DNA of 64,000 nt from Massilia rhizosphaerae. Lineage in GTDB: Bacteria; Pseudomonadota; Gammaproteobacteria; Burkholderiales; Burkholderiaceae_D. The notes below the pieces were generated by a model. The model ran no database searches. It was given only the letters and a program-made list of their open reading frames with translations, and was not told the origin of the DNA. Made by a program: the position numbers and the translations under genes. Positions 19,119 through 27,479 of this stretch are shown here, piece by piece (position 1 is the first letter of the stretch; each line of letters opens with the position of its first letter). The stretch lies in assembly GCF_016093545.1 (NCBI RefSeq), contig NZ_JADKYX010000001.1:310001-374000 (forward strand), in the 5' to 3' direction.

Positions 19119-20600
19119 ATGGACGCCGTCGCCGTATTGATCGTCGAGGACGACCTGGTCGACCGCATGGCCTGCCGGCGCCGCCTGGGCGCCCACCCCG
19201 GCGCGCGCTACGCGCTGCTCGAAGCCGACGACGGCGCGGGCGGCCTGGCGCTGGCCCGCGCGCGCCGTCCCGACTGCATCCTGCTCGACTATCGCCTGCC
19301 GGACATGACCGGCCTCGAATTCCTCGCGCGGCTGGCCGCGGAGCCGGACGAGACCGTGCGGGCGATCCCGGTGCTGATGCTGACGGGCGCCGACAGCGCG
19401 GCCGTCGCCACCGAAGCGCTGCGGGCCGGCGCGCGCGACTATCTCGTCAAGGATGCCGACGGCCGCTACCTGGACTACGTGGCGGCGGCGATCGAACGCC
19501 TGTTGCGGGAACAACGCCTGCTGCGCGACAAGCGCCAGGCCGAGGCCAAGTTCCAGACTCTGATCGAGCAGATCCAGGCGATCAGCTACATCGTCGCGCC
19601 CGACCGGCTCGAACGGCTGCGCTACATCAGCCCGCAGATCCGGGTGCTGGGCTACACGCCGGCCGAGTGGCTGGCCGACCCCGGCCTGCACGCCGGCTGC
19701 ATGCTCCCCGAGGACCGCGACGCGGCGCTGGCGGCGATCGCCCGCAGCCGCGTCCAGGGCGCGCCGCTGCGCATCGAATACCGCCTGCGCAGCCGCGCCG
19801 GCGAGGTGCTGTGGTTCCGCGACCAGGCCGACGTCGTGCGCGACGAGGACGGCCGGCCGCAGTTCATGCAGGGCACGCTGATCGACATCACGGCCAACAA
19901 GGTCGCCGAACAGAACCTCGCCCAGTCGCGCGAGGCGTTGCGCGCGCTGGCGGCCTACCAGGAGCGCATCAAGGAAAACGAGCGCGGGCGCATCGCGCGC
20001 GAGATCCACGACGAGCTGGGCGGCCTGCTCACCGGCATCAAGGCGTATATCTCGGTGGTCGCGGAACGGTGCCGCCAGGCCGGCCAGGTGCCCGACCCGC
20101 TGCTGGGCGACGCCGCCGCGTTGGCCCAGGACGCCATGGACACGGTGCGGCGCGTGATCGCCGACCTGCGTCCCAGCGTGCTGGATCAATTGGGCATCTG
20201 GGCCGCGCTGGACTGGTGCGTGAGCCAGGGCGCGCGGCGATCCAGCCTCGCCTACACGTGCGACACCGACCCGGAGGCCACGCGCCTGGAACTCGACGCG
20301 GAGCGCAGCATCATGGTGTTCCGCATCGTCCAGGAAGCCATGACCAACGTCCAGCGCCACGCGGCGGCCAGCAGCGTGCGCCTGCAGGTCCGCCATGCGG
20401 ACGGCGGCATCTTGCTCACGCTGGAGGACGACGGCCGCGGCATCCCCGCCGATGCGCAGCAGAGCGGCACGTCGTGGGGCATCCTCGGCATGCAGGAACG
20501 CTCGCGCAGCCTGGGCGGCGAACTGACGCTGGCGCCGCGGCCCGGCGGCGGCACGGTCCTGCGCCTCTTGGTCCCGATGGAGGCGTGCCATGTGCCTTGA
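19119..20600 (+). CDS. Receiver-PAS-histidine kinase hybrid (NarX-type HisKA_3)
   Basis: The 493-residue protein has an N-terminal receiver (Asp11, Asp12, phospho-acceptor Asp57, Lys111), a PAS domain (about 145-262), then a HisKA_3 dimerisation domain with His297 in REIHDELGG and a HATPase domain ending EDDGRGIP and GGGTVLRLLV. The front receiver means the kinase can itself be a phosphorylation target, probably of the preceding kinase. It starts 1 bp after the previous stop and overlaps the next regulator gene by 11 bp. HisKA_3 kinases usually pair with NarL-type regulators, as here. Confidence 0.87.
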   Translation: MDAVAVLIVEDDLVDRMACRRRLGAHPGARYALLEADDGAGGLALARARRPDCILLDYRLPDMTGLEFLARLAAEPDETVRAIPVLMLTGADSAAVATEALRAGARDYLVKDADGRYLDYVAAAIERLLREQRLLRDKRQAEAKFQTLIEQIQAISYIVAPDRLERLRYISPQIRVLGYTPAEWLADPGLHAGCMLPEDRDAALAAIARSRVQGAPLRIEYRLRSRAGEVLWFRDQADVVRDEDGRPQFMQGTLIDITANKVAEQNLAQSREALRALAAYQERIKENERGRIAREIHDELGGLLTGIKAYISVVAERCRQAGQVPDPLLGDAAALAQDAMDTVRRVIADLRPSVLDQLGIWAALDWCVSQGARRSSLAYTCDTDPEATRLELDAERSIMVFRIVQEAMTNVQRHAAASSVRLQVRHADGGILLTLEDDGRGIPADAQQSGTSWGILGMQERSRSLGGELTLAPRPGGGTVLRLLVPMEACHVP

Positions 20601-21231
20601 TCCCATCCGCGTGCTGCTCGTGGACGACCACGCGATCGCGCGCAACGGCGTGCGCCTGATGCTGGGCACCGCGGACGACATCGCCGTGACCGGCGAGGCC
20701 GGCGACGCCCAGCAGGCGCTCGCGCTCGTGCGCGAACGGACGTTCGACGTGGCGCTGCTCGACATCACGATGCCGGGCATGAACGGCCTGGACCTGCTGC
20801 GCCAGCTGCACGAGCTGCGGCCCGGCATGGCCGCGCTCATGCTCAGCACCTACTCCGAGGAAATCTACGCGGTGCGCGCGCTCAAGCTGGGCGCGGCCGG
20901 CTACCTGACCAAGGACGTGCCGACCCCGGTCCTCGTGGACGCCGTGCGGCGCGCGGCGGCCGGCCGCAAGTACGTGAGCCCGGCGCTGGTCGAAAAGCTG
21001 GCCTCGATGGTCAGCGGCGACGCCGCGACGTGCGGGCACGAGGCGCTGTCGAACCGCGAGCTCGAAGTGTTCAAGCTGATCGCCCGCGGCGAGCCGCTGG
21101 TGCAGATCGGCGAACGCCTGCACCTGAGCCCGAATACGGTGACCACCTACCGCTCCCGCATCCTCGACAAGATGGGCCTGGCCAGCAATGCGGAACTGAC
21201 GCGCTACGCGCTGGAGTACGGCCTCATCTGA
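20590..21231 (+). CDS. NarL/FixJ-family response regulator
   Basis: The 213-residue protein has a receiver (Asp12, Asp13, phospho-acceptor Asp58, Thr-Lys near 109-110) and a C-terminal LuxR-type helix-turn-helix (about 148-205: LSNRELEVFKLIARGEPLVQIGERLHLSPNTVTTYRSRIL). It is the DNA-binding output of the four-gene two-component chain that begins at 17,220. The start codon lies inside the preceding gene. Targets are unknown. The neighbouring anaerobic and PHA operons are natural candidates. Confidence 0.9.
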   Translation: MCLDPIRVLLVDDHAIARNGVRLMLGTADDIAVTGEAGDAQQALALVRERTFDVALLDITMPGMNGLDLLRQLHELRPGMAALMLSTYSEEIYAVRALKLGAAGYLTKDVPTPVLVDAVRRAAAGRKYVSPALVEKLASMVSGDAATCGHEALSNRELEVFKLIARGEPLVQIGERLHLSPNTVTTYRSRILDKMGLASNAELTRYALEYGLI

Positions 21232-21373
21232 GTTTCGCCCCGCCGTGTAGGGGAAACCCGACACCGGCACGTCAAGGGACACCGACCTGCGGTTGCGTGG
21301 ATGCGCGCTGGCGGTGCGGCCGGGATCGATCGATACTGCTTCTCATGCCGGACACACAATCCAAGGAGAAGCG

Positions 21374-22153
21374 ATGACTGTACAGATCTTCCGCGCGGCG
21401 CCGAGCGCCGACCGCGCGACCGCCACGAGGGACACGGACAGCAAGTGCGGGCAGTGCGCCTACCGGTCCCTGTGCCTGCCGCTCGGCCTGAACGGACAGG
21501 ACCTGGCCAAGGTCGAGACCACGATCGGTTGCCGGCGCCGCGTCGCGCGCGACGACGTCCTGTTCCGCGGCGGCCAGGCGTTCGGCAATCTGTACGCGAT
21601 CCGCTTCGGCCACTTCATGACCTGCCGCGGCGACCAGGCCGGCGAACGCTGCGTCACCGGCTTCCAGATGGCCGGCGACCTGCTCGGCCTGGACGGCATC
21701 GCCAACGGCACGCACGCCAGCACCGCCATCGCGCTGGAAGACAGCGAAGTCTGCGAGATCCCGTACGCGCGCCTGTTGACCGTGCTGGCCGAGATGCCCC
21801 GGATGATGGCGCACTTCCACCGCACCCTGAGCCAGGAAATCCTGCGCGACCAGTCGGCCATCCGCTTCCTCGGCAACCTGCGCGCCGACGAGCGGCTGGC
21901 GAGTCTGCTGCTGAACCTGTCGGAACGCTATGCGATGCGGGGCTTCTCGCCGCGCCGCTTCCAGCTGCGCATGTCGCGCCAGGACATGGCCCGTTACCTC
22001 GGGCTGCAGATCGAGACCGTGAGCCGCCTGCTGGCGCGCTTCCGCGACAACGGCGTGATCAAGTTCGAGCGGCGCGAGATCGAGATCCTGGAGATGCGCC
22101 GGCTCGAGACGCTGGCGTCGGGCGCGCACGCGGCGGGTCTCGCGGTCGCCTGA
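21374..22153 (+). CDS. fnr: FNR-type oxygen-sensing transcription regulator
   Basis: The 259-residue CRP/FNR-family protein has the N-terminal cysteines Cys25, Cys28 and Cys34 (C-x2-C-x5-C) plus Cys127 in SEVCEIPY. These are the four ligands of the [4Fe-4S] cluster in E. coli FNR. The HTH recognition helix contains ETVSRLL, where E, S and R read the TTGAT half-site. ATG 21374 follows AAGGAG. Under low oxygen the intact cluster would allow dimerisation and binding to TTGAT-N4-ATCAA-type sites like those at 7412, 7521 and 17,099. Confidence 0.92.
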   Translation: MTVQIFRAAPSADRATATRDTDSKCGQCAYRSLCLPLGLNGQDLAKVETTIGCRRRVARDDVLFRGGQAFGNLYAIRFGHFMTCRGDQAGERCVTGFQMAGDLLGLDGIANGTHASTAIALEDSEVCEIPYARLLTVLAEMPRMMAHFHRTLSQEILRDQSAIRFLGNLRADERLASLLLNLSERYAMRGFSPRRFQLRMSRQDMARYLGLQIETVSRLLARFRDNGVIKFERREIEILEMRRLETLASGAHAAGLAVA

Positions 22154-22193
22154 CGGATCGGCCGGCGGCGGACGGCCGTGCGAAGCGGCGTCC

Positions 22194-22205
22194 GTTATCG
22201 ATCCC
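22194..22205. promoter_or_regulatory. Upstream operator-like palindrome of the giant lyase gene
   Basis: GTTATCGATCCC matches ten of the twelve bases of GTTATCGATAAC. It sits upstream of the promoter at 22,226, and 68 bp before the second site at 22,262, so DNA looping between the two is possible. Confidence 0.5.
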
Positions 22206-22225
22206 AAAAATTTCATGAAAGGTGG

Positions 22226-22273
22226 TTGCCGCGCGGTTTCCTCATGCTAGACTGCAAATCTGGGATCGATAAC
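22226..22273 (+). promoter_or_regulatory. Promoter and operator of the 22,325 gene
   Basis: A -35-like TTGCCG (22,226-22,231) is 16 bp from a -10-like TAGACT (22,248-22,253). The operator GGGATCGATAAC (22,262-22,273) lies at the expected start of transcription. A LacI-type repressor bound there would block initiation. Confidence 0.5.
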
Positions 22274-22324
22274 ATAAACGTTGTCGGCAAACCCGCAAAT
22301 ACAATACCGCAGAGGAGACTACAA

Positions 22325-25300
22325 ATGAAAAAATCCGGTAACAGCACCCCGCTGTTGCGGGCGGCGGCGCTCGCCGTGTCGCTCGCCGTCGCGGCGATGG
22401 TCCCGGCCGCGCACGATGCCGTCGCGGCCGACACGATCCAGACCATCGTCACGAGCTACCAACCCACGATCAGCGAAACGATCGACGCGAGCGGCTTCAA
22501 GCATCCCGGCGTCGGCCTGACGAAGGACGTGCTGGAGAACATGCGCACCGAGGTGCAGGCGCAGAAGGAGCCCTGGAACACGTATTTCAACCGCATGCTG
22601 CTGTCCGGCGCGGCGTCGAAGACCGTGCAGTCCAAGAACCAGAGCAGCACCGATCCGACCAAGCCGGCGGTGGTGGCGTTCAACAGCCAGGGCGTCGAAT
22701 CCAAGTTCATCGCCGACTCGCTGAGCGCCTACACGCAGGCGATCCTGTACTACGTGACGGGCGACGAGACCTACCGCGCGAACGCCATGCGCCTGATCCG
22801 CATCTGGGAACAGATGGACCCGACCCAGTACGTCTATTACACGGACGCGCACATCCACACGGGCATTCCGATGAGCCGGATGATGGCGGCGGCCGAGATC
22901 ATGCGCTACTCGAGCTGCCAGACGGCGTCGCTGGCCTGGACCGACCAGGACACGGCGAACCTGACGAACAACCTGATCGTGCCCGTCACCGAGACGTTCA
23001 ACTACAGCCCGAACCACTTCATGAACCAGCACCTGTATGCGCTGATCGGTTCCATGTCGGGCTACATCTTCACGGGCAACCGGGCGCGCTGGAACGAGGG
23101 CGTCGAGTGGTTCACGATCAACAAGACGGCCGTCGACCAGGGCCAGAACGGCGCCATCAAGCAGCTGTTCCGGCTCGTCACGAAGAACGACCTGACGGGC
23201 GAGGACGTCACGCCCATGGTGGAGCACGTGGAGATGGGCCGCGACCAGGCGCACGGCGCGGGCGACGTCACCAACATGAGCATCCTGGCGCGCTTCCTGT
23301 TGGCGCAGGACCAGAAGGTCGACCCGGTCGACGGCACGCCGTCGACGGCGGCCAACGCGGTGGGTCCGTACGAATTCCTGAACGACCGCATCCTCGACGC
23401 GACCGAGTACTTCGCCGGCTTCATGCTGGGCTACGACACGCCCTGGGTGCCGACGGCCGCGCACACGGACGCGAACGGCGTGCCCACCGTGGTCTACAAG
23501 ACGCTGCAGGGCGGCTACCGCGGCCGGCTGACGCAGAACACTTGGGAGCCGTACTACTACTACAAGTACAAGCGCGGCATGGACATGAACCAGCGCGCCC
23601 CCAACTACACGCGCATGTTCGCCGACCGCACGACCTATAACTGGGACGGCGTGGACGGCGGCGGCGACTTCTGGATCTTCATCCCGCCCGCGGCGGAGGC
23701 CGAGGGCACGCAATTCCTCGTGAAGCCCATCGTCGACCCGTTGCGCGAAGTGGAAGACCGCTTCACTTCGCTGGACGGCAACGGCGCCGCCATGCAGGAC
23801 GACACCGGCGCTTTTGCCCGCGTGACGGCCACGGGCGCGGGCAGCCGGCTCGCGGTGTTCGGCTATGGCAACGGCACCCGCAGCGTCGCGTTCCGCTTCC
23901 GCACCAACGGCGAAGCGTCGATGGATGCGTTCGGCGACACCATCCTCCTGCCGGACACGCAGGGCCAATGGCGCTACGTGGACTATGCGTTCAACCCCTA
24001 CCAGGGCCTGGGCGACTATCTGCCGCTGACCATCAAGGGCGCCGGCACGACGGTCGACATCGACCACATCAACGTCAACCCGGCCGCCTCGATCACGCCG
24101 CCCGTGTTCACGAACGGCGACGCGGACCTGAGCATGTACACGAACGCCGGTTCGACGGCCACCGTCGCGTACAGCTTCGCGGCGACGGACGCCGGGACCG
24201 GCGACGTCCTCACGTACAAGATCGACAACCTGCCGCCGGGTGCCCAGTTCGACACCCAGACGGGGGCGTTCTCGTGGGTGCCGACGCAGGCCGGCACCTA
24301 CAAGTTCATCGTGACGACCACCGACGGCACCGTGGTCACGTCGAAGGCGGCGACGATCGTCGTCAGCGCGGACCGCCAGTCCGCCATCGCCGCCGTCACG
24401 GCCGCGTACAAGCCCGCCACGCTGTACACGACCCCGACGCTGGCCGCCTACAACGCGGCCTACGCGGACGCGACGAACGCCGTGACGACGGCCACCGACG
24501 ACCAGTTCTACCAGAAGCTCGGCGCGCTGCAGACGGCGACGACGGGCCTCGCGGAACTGACGCCGCTGCTCGCCGACGGCAGCATGAATTTCGCGAACAT
24601 GTTCGTGTCGTCCACGTTCGGCACGGCCGTCCCGAACCTGCTGGACGGCACGCCGAACTCGTTCGTGTTCTACGGCCAGGCCCAGAACCTGACGCACTAT
24701 ATGGATTTCGGGCCGAGCTACAAGGTGAACGCCAGCGCCTTCCAGCTGCAGGTGCGCACGAGCTTCCCCGAGCGCATCGGCGGCGTCACCGTGTACGGCT
24801 CGAACGACAACGAGAACTGGGTGCGCCTGACCCCGGGCATGACGACGGTCACGGAGGACATGCAGACGCTGGACGTGAGCGACGACCTGAAGAACCAGCA
24901 GTTCCGCTTCCTGAAGCTGCAGATGATCGAGCCGTCCAGCACCATGTTCGAGCTGGGCGAATTGCGGATCCAGGGCACCCGTCACGAGACGGTCAACGAG
25001 CTGTCGTCCGTGTCGATCGCGTCCGACCAGGCGCTCCGCAAGCGCATCGTGCCGGGCAATACGGTCAAGGTGAACTTCCAGGCGACGGCGCCCATCAACA
25101 CGGTGACCGCCACGATCCAGGGCCAGCCGGCCCAGGTGACGACGACCGACAACGTGAACTACACGGCCAGCGCCGTGATGCCGGGCGACGTCAAGACGGG
25201 CCCCGTCAAGTTCCTGCTCAACTACAAGACGGCCGCCGGCGCCGATGCGGAACCCGTGCTGTTCACGACGGACAGCACGTCGCTGTTCATCGCCGACCAG

Positions 25301-26809
25301 ACCAACTACATGAGCGACCTGCTGGCCATCACCAGCCTGCAGGATTCCAGCGGCCGCAACGCGACCGACCTGCTGGCGACCGTGAACACCCTGTTCGACA
25401 GCAACCTGGCCTCGGGCACCGACTTCCGCCTGAACGGCGCCGGCTGGGGTGCCTGGGTGACGTTCGACTTCAAGGAGGGCGGCACGGGCACGATCCAGCG
25501 CGCCGAAGTGATCGGACGCCAGGACCAGTATTCGTCGCGCATCAACGGCACCGTGCTGCAAGGCTCGAACGACAACACGTCCTGGACGACGATCTCGAAC
25601 GCGGCCTGGAACACGGCAGACTGGCAGACGCTGACCGTGGCCAACCCGCAGCCTTACCGCTACATCCGCGTCACGAACGGCGGCAACTGGTACGGCAACA
25701 TGCAGGAGCTGCGCCTGTACGGCACCGCGCAATCGACGAACAAGATCGCGACTGCGTCGATCAGCTCCCCGCAGGCGCTGCGCAAGCGCATCGTGCCGGG
25801 CGATACGGTCAAGCTGACGTTCACGGCCAAGGAAGCGATCAGCGACGTCGACGTCGCGATCCAGGGCGTGCCTGCCACCGTGACGACGACCGACAACGTC
25901 AACTTCACGGCCACCGCGACGATGAACCAGGGCGTGGCGGCGGGCGCCGTCAAGTTTGCCATCAGCTACAAGCAGGCCAACGGCCAGGAAGGCTTCACGA
26001 GCACGTCGACGACCGACAGCACGGGCTTGACCCTGGTGGACGAGTCGGACACGATCCGCAACGTGTCGACCGTGGCCGACCTGATCGACTCGAGCGTGAA
26101 CCGCCCGGCGTCGACCACCGTGGGCAACGTGAACAACCTGTTCGACGCGAACCTGGGCTCGATCTCGGACTTCCGGATCGGCAGCAATAATTCCGGCACG
26201 GGCAGCTACATCGTCTTCGACTTCAAGTCCGGCAACCAGGTCAACCTGTCCGGCGTGGAACTGGCGGCGCGCCAGGACCAGTACTACACGCGCATCAAGG
26301 GCACCGTCGTGCAGGGCTCGAACGACAACACGAACTGGACGACCTTGACCAACCCCGCCGGGGCCACGCCGGATTGGCAGACCTTCGCGGTCGCGGACTC
26401 GACGCCATACCGCTACATCCGCATCGTCAACGGCGGCGCGTGGTACGGCAACATGGCGGAAGTGCGACTGCACGGTTCGCTGCACGCCGTGCCGACCGAC
26501 GTGAGCGCGAGCGTCAAGATGACCCAGCAGGGCGCCACGCTGAACCGCATGACGGGCAAGTACGTGGGCGGCGTGACCATCGCCAACACCAGTGCGACGG
26601 CGCTGGCCGGCCCGCTGTGGCTCACGCTGAACGGCCTGACGACCGGCGTCACGCTCGACAATGCCGCCGGCACGAACGGCGGCGCACCGTACGTCGTCGT
26701 GAGCGGCCCGCTGAACCCGGGCGCCGCGCTCACCGTGCCGCTGACCTTCACCAATCCGGCCCGCGCCGTCATCGCCTACACGCCGGCGCTGTACCAACCC
26801 CATTTCTAA
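22325..26809 (+). CDS. Giant secreted alginate-lyase-superfamily protein with Ig-like and discoidin-like domains
   Basis: The 1,494-residue protein has a signal peptide ending near residue 34, then a lyase-type alpha/alpha-toroid (about 50-430) with conserved DAHIHTG (near 173) and GRDQAHGAG (near 305). Next are a putative Ig domain (about 586-680), a short helical module (about 682-750), a discoidin-like domain (about 755-890), two copies of an Ig-plus-discoidin unit (about 895-1133 and 1143-1384), and a C-terminal beta domain (about 1392-1494). ATG 22325 follows AGGAGAC. It probably cleaves or binds an acidic polysaccharide. The exact PL family is not assignable. It has no anchor of its own and is followed 9 bp later by a PEP-CTERM gene. 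A paralogue lies at 52,927. Confidence 0.8.
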   Translation: MKKSGNSTPLLRAAALAVSLAVAAMVPAAHDAVAADTIQTIVTSYQPTISETIDASGFKHPGVGLTKDVLENMRTEVQAQKEPWNTYFNRMLLSGAASKTVQSKNQSSTDPTKPAVVAFNSQGVESKFIADSLSAYTQAILYYVTGDETYRANAMRLIRIWEQMDPTQYVYYTDAHIHTGIPMSRMMAAAEIMRYSSCQTASLAWTDQDTANLTNNLIVPVTETFNYSPNHFMNQHLYALIGSMSGYIFTGNRARWNEGVEWFTINKTAVDQGQNGAIKQLFRLVTKNDLTGEDVTPMVEHVEMGRDQAHGAGDVTNMSILARFLLAQDQKVDPVDGTPSTAANAVGPYEFLNDRILDATEYFAGFMLGYDTPWVPTAAHTDANGVPTVVYKTLQGGYRGRLTQNTWEPYYYYKYKRGMDMNQRAPNYTRMFADRTTYNWDGVDGGGDFWIFIPPAAEAEGTQFLVKPIVDPLREVEDRFTSLDGNGAAMQDDTGAFARVTATGAGSRLAVFGYGNGTRSVAFRFRTNGEASMDAFGDTILLPDTQGQWRYVDYAFNPYQGLGDYLPLTIKGAGTTVDIDHINVNPAASITPPVFTNGDADLSMYTNAGSTATVAYSFAATDAGTGDVLTYKIDNLPPGAQFDTQTGAFSWVPTQAGTYKFIVTTTDGTVVTSKAATIVVSADRQSAIAAVTAAYKPATLYTTPTLAAYNAAYADATNAVTTATDDQFYQKLGALQTATTGLAELTPLLADGSMNFANMFVSSTFGTAVPNLLDGTPNSFVFYGQAQNLTHYMDFGPSYKVNASAFQLQVRTSFPERIGGVTVYGSNDNENWVRLTPGMTTVTEDMQTLDVSDDLKNQQFRFLKLQMIEPSSTMFELGELRIQGTRHETVNELSSVSIASDQALRKRIVPGNTVKVNFQATAPINTVTATIQGQPAQVTTTDNVNYTASAVMPGDVKTGPVKFLLNYKTAAGADAEPVLFTTDSTSLFIADQTNYMSDLLAITSLQDSSGRNATDLLATVNTLFDSNLASGTDFRLNGAGWGAWVTFDFKEGGTGTIQRAEVIGRQDQYSSRINGTVLQGSNDNTSWTTISNAAWNTADWQTLTVANPQPYRYIRVTNGGNWYGNMQELRLYGTAQSTNKIATASISSPQALRKRIVPGDTVKLTFTAKEAISDVDVAIQGVPATVTTTDNVNFTATATMNQGVAAGAVKFAISYKQANGQEGFTSTSTTDSTGLTLVDESDTIRNVSTVADLIDSSVNRPASTTVGNVNNLFDANLGSISDFRIGSNNSGTGSYIVFDFKSGNQVNLSGVELAARQDQYYTRIKGTVVQGSNDNTNWTTLTNPAGATPDWQTFAVADSTPYRYIRIVNGGAWYGNMAEVRLHGSLHAVPTDVSASVKMTQQGATLNRMTGKYVGGVTIANTSATALAGPLWLTLNGLTTGVTLDNAAGTNGGAPYVVVSGPLNPGAALTVPLTFTNPARAVIAYTPALYQPHF
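25009..26476 (+). repeat. Two-copy in-frame duplication inside the giant lyase gene
   Basis: Two units (about 25,009-25,723 and 25,753-26,476) with a period near 744 bp each encode an Ig-like part starting QALRKRIVPG and a discoidin-like part containing GTVxQGSNDN and PYRYIR. The shared 17-mer CGCAAGCGCATCGTGCC occurs at 25,037 and 25,781. The copies have diverged, so the duplication is not very recent. Confidence 0.8.
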
Positions 26810-26818
26810 GGAACCGAC

Positions 26819-27424
26819 ATGCAGATCCGATTCAAGAAATCCCTCTCCGCCCTGGCCGCGGCGCTGGCGCTGGCGGCCGGCGCGGCGTCGGCCGACACGA
26901 TCCACGTGGCCATCGACACGTCGACGTTCGGCGCCGCCACCGGCTTCATCGACATGCAGCTTTCCGCCAGCAGCGGCGTGCCGCTGGCGACCGCGCTGGT
27001 CGACAATATGGTCGGCTTCGACAACACGACGGACATCGAGTCCTGGGGCGTCACGCCGGTCACGGGCGGATACCTGTTCCGCAACGACACGTCGAACGAC
27101 CTGTTCCACTCGGTGGACCTGGGCGGCGTGCTGTCGTTCGACCTGACGTTCACGGGCGAGCCGGACCCGCTGACCGCGTACGTGTCGCACTTCGTCGTGT
27201 CCGCGTACGACAGCGACGGGTTCACGCCGCTGGGCCACTTCGATCCGGTGACGGGCGCACTGGCGGACTTCGCGTGGACGCCGTCGACGAGCGCGCAAGT
27301 GCAGGGGACTGTCGGCGGCACCGTGTCGGATCCCGCCGTGACGGCGGTGCCCGAGCCGGCTTCGTTCCTGCTGGCGGGGATCGGGCTGGGGGCGCTGGCG
27401 TTGGGACGCCGCCGCCGGTCCTGA
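26819..27424 (+). CDS. Small PEP-CTERM secreted protein
   Basis: The 201-residue protein has a signal peptide (ALALAAGAASA, cleavage near 25) and a beta-rich body beginning HVAIDTSTFG. It ends in a PEP-CTERM sorting signal: VPEPASF, a hydrophobic helix and an RRRR tail. Family knowledge: exosortase systems process such proteins to the cell surface in species that make exopolysaccharide. It starts 9 bp after the giant lyase-like gene and ends before a strong terminator. The same pairing recurs at 56,011, and the two small proteins share the DIDTSTxG start. I infer a surface partner or tether for the lyase. No catalytic motif is seen. Confidence 0.85.
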   Translation: MQIRFKKSLSALAAALALAAGAASADTIHVAIDTSTFGAATGFIDMQLSASSGVPLATALVDNMVGFDNTTDIESWGVTPVTGGYLFRNDTSNDLFHSVDLGGVLSFDLTFTGEPDPLTAYVSHFVVSAYDSDGFTPLGHFDPVTGALADFAWTPSTSAQVQGTVGGTVSDPAVTAVPEPASFLLAGIGLGALALGRRRRS

Positions 27425-27439
27425 TGTCGCACTGAAAAC

Positions 27440-27473
27440 AAGGCCGGCCCCCGTCGCGGGGGCCGGCCTTTTT
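27440..27473. terminator. Bidirectional intrinsic terminator
   Basis: A 12-bp stem, GGCCGGCCCCCG pairing with CGGGGGCCGGCC around a TCG loop, is flanked by AA on the left and TTTTT on the right. It lies between the convergent PEP-CTERM gene and the LamG lyase-like gene and should serve both. Confidence 0.88.
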
Positions 27474-27479
27474 ACATGG

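Noticed and set aside
22319..27298. A 1,659-codon open frame on the minus strand opposite the giant lyase gene
   Set aside because: It is antisense to a gene with clear domains and signal peptide; its translation is low-complexity Arg/His/Val/Gly typical of GC-rich shadow frames.
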